A DNA stretch of 64,000 nucleotides, from contig NZ_AUDL01000004.1 in assembly GCF_000425445.1 (NCBI RefSeq), forward strand, positions 558,001 through 622,000. The letters are read 5' to 3'. Made by a program: the position numbers and the translations under genes. Shown here one piece after another: positions 62,501 to 64,000 of this stretch (position 1 is the first letter of the stretch; each line of letters begins with the position of its first letter). The notes under the pieces are model-generated. The model was not told where the DNA came from. It saw only the letters and a list, made by a program, of their open reading frames with translations, and ran no database searches. The stretch is from Flavobacterium denitrificans DSM 15936 (lineage in GTDB: Bacteria > Bacteroidota > Bacteroidia > Flavobacteriales > Flavobacteriaceae).

Positions 62501-64000
62501 AACAGGCTGTAAAGACATTGTTACTGTTGAAATGAAAGCAGCGACTCTTATTACAGGCTTGAATTTAGAGAAAACAGATGTTAATTGTAATGGAGGATCA
62601 GATGGACGTATCATTGTTCACTTGGCGCCAAATGCTCCAGGTGTTAATGACAACCCAGTTTATACTTATACTTTAACAGGAACTACTATCGGTGGTGTTC
62701 CAGTAAGTGTAGGGCCTCAAGAAGAAAACATTTTCGATAATCTTCTGCCAGGTGATTATACAGTAAGAGTAACTTCAGGAAGAGGATGTAATGCGCAAGC
62801 AGATACAAGAATCATACAGCCAACACCAATTGTGGTTAATGCGCCAACTGTTACACCTTTCGGATGTACGGCAGGTACAAACACTACAAACTTTGCGAGC
62901 ATCACGGTTAATTCTGTGACCGGTGGTACGGCTCCTTATGTTCTTTATGAGTTTACTAAAAACGGAACAGTTGTTCAAAACAGCAACTCTAATGTTTATA
63001 ACGAAACGGATCTCGCAGGTGGAACTTACTCAGTAAGAGTATTCGACAGCAATGGTTGCGTAGGATCTTCTACAGCTCCAATTGTTATTGGATCTTTCAT
63101 CACCATGAATGATGTAAATGTAAATGTGACTGCGCCTATTACATGTGTAAGCAATCAAACAATTCAGGTCTCTGTTGCTACAACTGGAGGAACTCCAACA
63201 GCTTTAGTGTACACGCTTACAGGTATTGATGGAACTGTTTTCAATCAGACAAGTCCAACGGGATTATTCGCTGGATTAGCAATTGGAAACTACCAAATCA
63301 CAGTATTTAATCCAACAACAGGTTGTACAATTAAGGACTACCACTATGTAAATGACGCAAATACTTTTGTAATCAAAGCAACTCCAGTAAACGGAGAAGT
63401 TTGTTACGGAGCTGCTGACGGAAGTGTTGACTTATTATTTGTTGATACTTTATTGAACCCAGGAAATGAAGCTGGTGCGTTTACATATACGATTACGGGT
63501 CCAGTACCAAGTTCAGGAAGTTCAACAACTGCAGGTCCAGTTAGAATTTCAGGATTATTGGCAGGTCAGTACACAGTAACGGCTAAATTGATAAACAGCC
63601 CAGAATGTACAGTAACAACGGTATTTAATATTAAACAACCTATAGAGCAATTAGCAATAAATAAAGTTCAAACACCAATTACTTGCGTTTCTGGTAATAA
63701 TGATGGAACTATTTCAGTTGCAGCTTCTGGAGGATGGGATACTAATTATCAATATGAATTAGTTGGTCCAGTAAGCAAAACATACTCAACTGAAAATGTA
63801 TTTACTGGTTTAACTGCTGGTACATATACAATCAATGTTAAAGATGGTAAAGGATGTATTGCAACAACAACTGCTGTTCTTGTTAATCCAGCTCCAATAG
63901 TGTTTAATGCAACGCCAAGCGCAACAATGTTGTCTTGCTACGGAGATAAGAGCGCTGTAATTACAGTGGCACTTCCAACAGGAGGTCAAGGAAGCAATTA
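44556..64000 (+). CDS. sprB: Giant gliding adhesin SprB (5' part; continues past the window)
   Basis: The frame from ATG 44556 stays open to the window end: 19,445 bases, about 6,480 residues, with no stop. Signal peptide MKKPTILKIAILLLLFLQAD...SQ. Residues 30-385 form a beta-rich N-domain (DFVRVYNKQLRGDILTIGNN). Residues about 385-525 form a DUF11-like domain (IVLTKAVHDADENDMANQNV), and Ig-like repeats follow. A jelly-roll-like insert lies at about 1271-1475 (EDFGNGPPTTSPGIAAAYCF... GNDLLIDDISVYQL). The rest is about 60 SprB-type repeats of 75-95 residues with the pattern C-N-G-G...G-G..Y.Y-S...G-L..G.Y...V-x-D-x-N-G-C. SprB is the mobile cell-surface adhesin of gliding flavobacteria, exported by type IX secretion and driven by the Gld motor. 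The length already equals what I recall for F. johnsoniae SprB (about 6,500), yet no C-terminal sorting domain has appeared. Confidence 0.93.
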   Translation, partial: MKKPTILKIAILLLLFLQADIVFSQNAAQSKDFVRVYNKQLRGDILTIGNNILNRGTKKSDGTYSVSPNTAYTGTDYNGNFDMYYINVDPVSNNTDPIFSSSSATLTVPNSNAPGDPCYKVAYAALYWSGILKTKNMTAAEVAKRKDINKVKFKIPGGAYQDIVGTLIHDIPDPTNGINPDKTQAYACFAEVTNLLNATSPNGKYTVANVIATEGVEQTNGETGLSAGWSLFIVYEDANLVTKSISTFNGFKALASNQAPLTTTVTGFTTPPKGTVNARFAFAALEGDRGYRGDYLSINGKKITPTIRPLVNGSDNFFNSTINSLNTAFTAREPNSSNTLGFDAGVIDLDPSWNVITNNQSSANITLGTNQDVYIYYFTAFSVDVIAPKIVLTKAVHDADENDMANQNVTLSQELRYTLQFKNEGNDSATEFTITDQLPVNTNFNFPSDILVLPTGMTKPTTAAGNQYVTYNPTTRVLTFNVPKELVEKGDTSWEKIRFKVKVVDDCASLTDACNNVIKNTAYSSYRGNPAAGGGGNETLFEDMSYASITGCNISPQSTNFLVGLDACKNRNAEICLSEMELSAAGGYTTYKWSTSSNYNPVLGTNQKLKITKADTYYVYSTKPGCPDFEQIITVTDGGGVKINPIIKYADNKDSNGNIAPCDIDGKPLPKIFLCGANDSRLFNLELPLANDIVWEKTSCVRPPVSELSELCADERASCTWVSAGANGSLFTASEAGYYRVTISSGGCVNRYYFNVYKSDVAIEEKHKNILCTTPGSITVDKLTGYEFSLTHVLLAPATSTTTAWGDDNVFSITEAGNYVVNYRLKNVNPTCIYKTPQIIITNDAFEAEIENPDENPLCYGDKGRIQVSATAGFTGYYFTRYENGVKVEEVGPFTDRKYAFENLTPGKSYVIEVFTRKADNSIDCFYSLTRDIPNPASQITVTSSVIKSLTTCEEGLYRITASGGGSGTYSFFVDGSTTAQPTGVNDNTDPNSIILSTPTAKEYTILVRDSKTCETTYKFTVPANPKPDYTVAATKIVCADDKAQINVNVSDAHGYTVEYSFDNGATFGSIPTLLNASAGTYQVVVRYKLSDSTVWCSDPAQPITILPSTNTLKAFGGVAEIAGCTLSGTGGKLRITNVTGGKAPYKYNFHGGDPTQWQDEAWEDVTPGTYILIVRDDEGCKYQLPYDVILDPKPADPSIDPLDVVYNCNGTGKTTVTVNNPSNGNYSYEYYLDGVANTPITNNVFDNVLSGSHKVTIKYKLEDVSTYSVLLKEDFGNGPPTTSPGIAAAYCFNDQHPTIHTCPNPTRSVEDNQYSVASFFWRADTAWYPFKDHTSNGTVADGRYLLVNIGGAAGLDGVLYSKPIADVIPNQPVKVDLAVANLLNLGQPGGAPIVKFQLVNPAGVVVAEANTGKIAEDPYDPNRTKWIEIPTISLNPGPNTNLTFVVRSGSTVYGGNDLLIDDISVYQLPKTCLQEKEISFDVGTDKAFTVLEPVIKDVDCNGGDTGSITITAQNFNGSFYYSINGGNLESSTTSPVIIDKLIAGNYSVVVQSDVAGTCFKSFNKTVGTPTAVTVKATVTTQPTCTSLATITAEAEGGTGPYTYSLLGPGNAIIVDFPHGPVFTGVRTGTYTVIAKDLKGCPSGVSTAVVVNDATPPTASLGASDLCFDANKATIVITASGTGTLTYSLDGQAAVTNNTFTNVGVGNHTVVVTDSNNCTATVKDIIVAAELKGKPEVTKTLDCNTTGATIKVDIEGGTAPFTYKYKLGASGTYSGSIAVTGTTFNYAAPASGTYYFEISDANSPTSCKVEVSATIDAISNPTANATPVQVSCNGGSNGEVTLSGSGGSGGYSYSFNNSGFTSTVKYTGLKAGIAYPFQVMDNKGCKSTPGSITLTEPTVVQGTIKATEITCGPTGTVSAVVTVTAAGGSGDYQYSFNGTSNFTTTNTYTYPTLVAGTVTAYIRDKNNCQIGPLSINIEGLEQITDITITDNGYDCSTTPPGGHVNIAAVKGGVAAPIRFQIISGPAGYNTAINSDGEFKGLTPGAYIFQATDIKTGCSFTKSYTVKGVPDIVAGGSVVSTIKCFGGTGTIRFTVTGVKSKFDYIIKNGSGTTIQSANNIDGASNTTISVSSALPVGSYTITATDRTTKCQATYTVTLTQPNSAIDVTATAANITCSKFTSVITAVGAGGTPNYTYAVVERNATAPTVIAGGASLTVDTANGTKMFWDVYVKDANGCTDFITVEIKADAVPTVTATLDNQCTGSGSTFRITATAHGTNLKTPLTYGINGQTGAFGPDNFFDVSARATPYTVWVKDANGCTASAIPIMVYPQLTATTVVKELDCSLTSPDATITVTPNGGRSAYTYAVSTNGGTSYTGMATNVYTTSTAGTFLIRVTDANGCTFVTTTTILPKTNPSLAIGSQKNVSCNGAANGSVQLVGSGGSLTGGQNYQYSDNGTTYVSTSLFTGLSGGAHTFYVKDSKGCVGSIIVTIQEPDPLVISDTTTPFTCSTTNTKVAGSVEINIPTGGTAPYEYSFNGGGYGATRLLTVNDNGTSDQTITYSVKDANGCIENGSTILRRLNPPSNITFSNNAITCTATSTNVTVSVSNGVGTLQYETIVPSVLIRGKQTSNVFNGLTPGTYTFRVTDANGCFDTKTYKIDDVTPIVVTGNKGNDAKCKGTSTGNGTYTISSVSAVGNYSFTLTAGSLGTGTLTKSATNANVLVLANVAAGTYTVRVTDLTTGCYKDETIVIGEPALAVDVTATAANITCKVFTSVITAVGAGGTPNYTYAVVERNATAPTVINGGASLTVDTANGTKMFWDVYVKDVNGCTDFVTVEIKADQVPTVTAVLDNQCTGTGSNFTITATGLGGKGTLLYGINGENGSFSTNNVFNVSAGNYTVWVKDANNCTASATPITVYPQLTAVPKVTKGLDCSPTPNASITVDISGGRSSYTYRVDPGTGTYGGVQTVTGTQFVYANAATAGTYKFEITDSNSPACKVEVSIPVNAITNPTVTVATQVNITCLGANNGSVKLKGNGGSGSNYTFSASATGPFSTADTFTGLTPGLHTFYARDGRNCPAQIDVTILEPGVLTTTASAAPFSCNPTTNAKQSTTVTINAPLPGSGTAPYEYSFNGTSYGPVKTLTVNDNGTDQTVTFYVRDKNLCVFSNTITINKLNPPVIASAIASAVTCTSPKSTVTVTTTAGTGVGNLVYSITAPAAYVTTNTDGIFANLDPNITYSFKVVDENGCFDTETVRVNPVTPIVVTPSKLSDVKCNGGKTGIAKYTISGFSATTNYTVAVSTVPAALTYTLSQSGDVITLTDLGKGAYTVSVIDLTTGCTANNTVTIDEPLNPLTATFLNVNANCAVGTSKVTVQALGGTLPYKYSFVHDGAGIGALTNTASENLDPAVADWDVYVVDANGCQVKLDVSIKKDDVPTVTATAVGQCLGNGTYTITASGTGTGTLQYSLDNKTYQAANTFTVTAAGSYNVWVKDANGCTAQTTAPVIVRDQLTISAKLDKNITCGATGYVASQITLTVGGGSGSFAYAYTSVPAGATGSFSGNVFTTSDAADFIFTVTDTSTLPIASRCTATTIVPVRITIPVDPHFTMVEGPKISCNGDQSGSLVITIDKTKGLAPFVINVFNNDIPKDFGTQTSGLPAGNYTVKITDAKGCSYKEDIEIKQPDKLVVVSTKNDMHCDSSTGGVSKGEIIIQSVSGGTGPYDYYVTGVNGYVGEAHGIPGTSVVFEVVDFGFYQIRVVDQNGCSEFIREVLIAAPLDKVGITVNTAATCGPTNGSATIKIESTYAGGGPFYFNIYRGAATPPFVSAGTGGWMAETSPRECIYPGLTPGVSYTFVVYSVSTGCYYFQAAPPIPTQSLVEVVGDTASNITCIGAGNGTLKFAIKNGYPTTPAPGASVDVRYSIRQAFTNIEIIAPTSIPNIAAGATTSDITVGPLTAGTYYLLVEETAGPFAGCSVVSKNFTIEESAIKLDLTASATSIADCNNPGTISAQAKDGTGPYKYMILDGGSTAPDATDVAWDTVNTFNKAGSVAGIVYDVYAKDAFNCIVTVPVTVYKYEIPTINPIDPICYDGTPFKITIDGTVDPAIVGDATYSINGSVYQDSPEFTFNAAGIYHLFIKDGKGCTATIDYEVKPILKLEVDLTKDLDCSATDINSSKALITLTASGGFGPGYSYQYSTNGGTSWTTMTPTLQADGVTLLPDNVLQTNATGNYIFKAIDSGNTTTCEVTTPFTLDPIPTVVFTVAETNITCPGGSDGTITVDVTSGVGPYEYQLEKAGAPIVAYQASNVFKGLADGSDYVVRVRDAKLCFATENATITIPDPLVASAVLTNGLTCGPDNETVNAEVTVTVTSGGTTPYQYSFDGGTNFSSDNKYITSVAAPVTAIVRDGNGCDTTLPVVPIPALNPPTAMNITGTPIYCLPLANQKSTVTINSVTGGVFDAGHPLQYEILSPIAVVKQTSATFANLDPSAEPYVFQVTDANGCTFRDSFKVDPVVNITVSSDLITNVSCIGGNDGAVKFTVANNGTHTYTAAFTTGSGTLTKVGNVVTATDLVAGNYVLQVIDDVTQCTSSATMVVSEPTALTLAPDLNLHANCNSDATVSVIASGGTAPYQYSFVVAGTGSGGTYTSDSEVTLNPLTSTTWEVWVKDARNCVIAAPLDITIVKDAPPTMGTPTPICFVGTAVTIDLAALATVNIGTGVYRVNGSDITGTTYDITAPGIYTFSVVDGNSCESNIVSFEVKPQVTLLAELLQDLTCTLAADIKLTPEGGTGVYSTYEVEIDNSGTYVALPATYAAGTYKFRVVDSQGCEGFSNTIIVTPAVSPVASATPIDVTCIGGNNGRIEVTATSGIIPLQYQLEKGGVIVKAFGTSNIFTDLVAGNDYEVTVKDAKNCELIIPVTVDQPDALVASATLTQGLTCGTGNNANAAEVTVTVTSGGTPSYQYSFDGGLNYSDDNTFSTTSSGLVNVSVKDANGCITTLTPVNVPALTPPTAMTALGTLVFCEPAARRESTVTLTVTGGEAPLTYAIISPTGSGNTTGASSGIFTGLLPNALPYVFEVTDNKGCTFQAEYTVKPAEVITVASALVKNVTCNGGNDGAVKFTVGNFTGTYSYSINGGTAMTAQTNPVINVTGLTAGVAQNIVITDEVTGCTATATITVAEPAVLDLDLVSQTIANCYLGSIVTVQATGGTPAYKYAFVKSGVTPLASDYTTSNSTVLAYDDLGSNDWEVYVQDGNLTCSDKILVTLTKHAAPTINANANVYCYTGGPVPITITGTTDLSIPTPPMYSIGNGYQASPNFTLNAPGTYEFFIKDGNGCVAKETYVLRQELLIQATLTKDLNCTTNDATITLTATQGTGAGTYAFEYDLNNSGTFNPVTALPFVTSTPGTYTFRVQDASTCQTISVPVVVTPLTVPAFTTVVADALCETESNGSITVTGINGVAPYTYRLNTGAFTSVNIFTGLAAGTYSIAVMDAKGCSTAANVVVGQPTALTATNVVTPFGCDTSNNAKDASVTLTATGGTLPYSYSYDNGQTFESSPVHTMNTAGSINYVVVDANGCRVSGTAVVDPYTPPTKFDLSASPIYCNTVGGIATVTVSNVVGGVAPYNYAIVEPAAAATSNTTGSFANLLPGTYVIKVTDNGGCSTLNSIEVKKASEINVEAQLLSNVLCNGGTTGSIAFTISNYIAPADYTFALSPNNGTFTQTGDVVTYTGLTAANYTFTVTDRTSGCTDNVSNFLVDQPTAPLSFTMTTTDINCNNKNATITVAAAGGTLPYSYAAVAHLAAAPTVYSTDNKIVVDTNNGTVLAWDVYVKDFNGCTTLVQTQNISTAPLPSGITANVASQCPSATGTYDFTVTVTSGVGPFEYSIGRGFQPNNTFSVNSSGSYDITVRDANGCTTTVTGAVVISGALDLQLDVQKLPSCDFIDGRIVATTTGGSGNYRYTSGAYIPVIAGTTATFNNMPAGIHTITVEDLTTGCKDIVTVEMKAATLITGLNLEKTDVNCNGGSDGRIIVHLAPNAPGVNDNPVYTYTLTGTTIGGVPVSVGPQEENIFDNLLPGDYTVRVTSGRGCNAQADTRIIQPTPIVVNAPTVTPFGCTAGTNTTNFASITVNSVTGGTAPYVLYEFTKNGTVVQNSNSNVYNETDLAGGTYSVRVFDSNGCVGSSTAPIVIGSFITMNDVNVNVTAPITCVSNQTIQVSVATTGGTPTALVYTLTGIDGTVFNQTSPTGLFAGLAIGNYQITVFNPTTGCTIKDYHYVNDANTFVIKATPVNGEVCYGAADGSVDLLFVDTLLNPGNEAGAFTYTITGPVPSSGSSTTAGPVRISGLLAGQYTVTAKLINSPECTVTTVFNIKQPIEQLAINKVQTPITCVSGNNDGTISVAASGGWDTNYQYELVGPVSKTYSTENVFTGLTAGTYTINVKDGKGCIATTTAVLVNPAPIVFNATPSATMLSCYGDKSAVITVALPTGGQGSN
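49260..63640 (+). repeat. Higher-order super-repeat in sprB: seven SprB repeats per ~1.8-kb unit
   Basis: Individual SprB repeats can be sorted into seven types that recur in the same order. Marker 1, the W-D/E-V-x-V-K/Q-D core of one type, has its Trp codon at 51231, 53007, 54780, 58518, 60267 and 62001, with a Tyr version at 56703. Marker 2, the L/Y-N/T-P-P start of another type, lies at 52287, 54072, 57804, 59550 and 61290. Spacings are mostly 1,734-1,923 bases, or twice that where a copy has drifted. About eight such heptads are visible, the last more divergent. Confidence 0.75.

Noticed and set aside
46406..62978. Many minus-strand and other-frame open frames of 60-114 codons within the sprB region
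   Set aside because: They are shadows of the single long sprB frame; the repetitive Thr/Gly/Asn codons leave antisense frames open by chance.

Overview
The window looks like a chromosome segment of a Flavobacterium close to the F. johnsoniae group. The support is the low GC content, the recurring Bacteroidota -7 promoter box (TAnnTTTG), near absence of Shine-Dalgarno-like leaders, many Bacteroidota-specific families (DUF2007, DUF2807, HU-CCDC81/SPOR, DUF4175-type, PorP/SprF), and a gliding-motility locus in the order sprC-sprD-sprB. No rRNA, insertion sequence, prophage or CRISPR array was seen. The species call is inference from gene content only.

Region by region. 1-12 kb: DUF2007 protein, RNase R, a DUF2807 adhesin-like protein with a LysE-type exporter, two minus-strand lipoproteins (one with a JAMM-like metal site), tRNA-Cys, folB next to a ParE-type toxin/antitoxin pair, glnS with a long C-terminal extension, an 850-bp non-coding stretch with an ancient ungapped duplication, and a small YtxH/holin-like membrane cluster. 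12-18.5 kb: a stomatin-like SPFH protein, gltX, and a giant DUF4175-type membrane/coiled-coil protein translationally coupled to ybeY. 18.8-21.3 kb: nine 16-bp palindromes matching the ParB-binding site parS surround mnmG; one of them forms the last codons of ybeY. This marks a probable chromosome-segregation centromere, and suggests that the replication origin is not far away. 21-36 kb: housekeeping genes (methyltransferase, OmpH-like lipoprotein, PIF1-like helicase, SPOR protein, dprA, trpS, plsC, recA, thioesterase, DoxX, holB), separated by well-formed, often bidirectional terminators and several families of intergenic repeats.

36-64 kb: the gliding locus. A promoter with both Bacteroidota elements precedes two secreted proteins of unknown role. 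These are followed by a small secreted protein overlapping sprC, then sprD, then sprB, which runs off the right edge. The sprC product ends in a type-B-like type IX secretion C-terminal domain. The sprD product joins a PorP/SprF-like outer-membrane barrel to a roughly 800-residue Ala/Lys helical repeat and a SPOR-like end, so it could reach from the outer membrane to the periplasm or cell wall. The sprB frame stays open for 19,445 bases (about 6,480 residues) without reaching a C-terminal sorting domain. It is built from about 60 SprB-type repeats which, from about 49 kb on, are arranged in a higher-order unit of seven repeats (about 1.8 kb, 600 residues).

The most notable observations are the parS cluster with its coding-sequence member, the heptad super-repeat in SprB, the barrel-helix-SPOR architecture of SprD, the intercistronic hairpin just before sprB, and a tRNA-Cys 3'-end fragment beside a pair of unusual lipoproteins.
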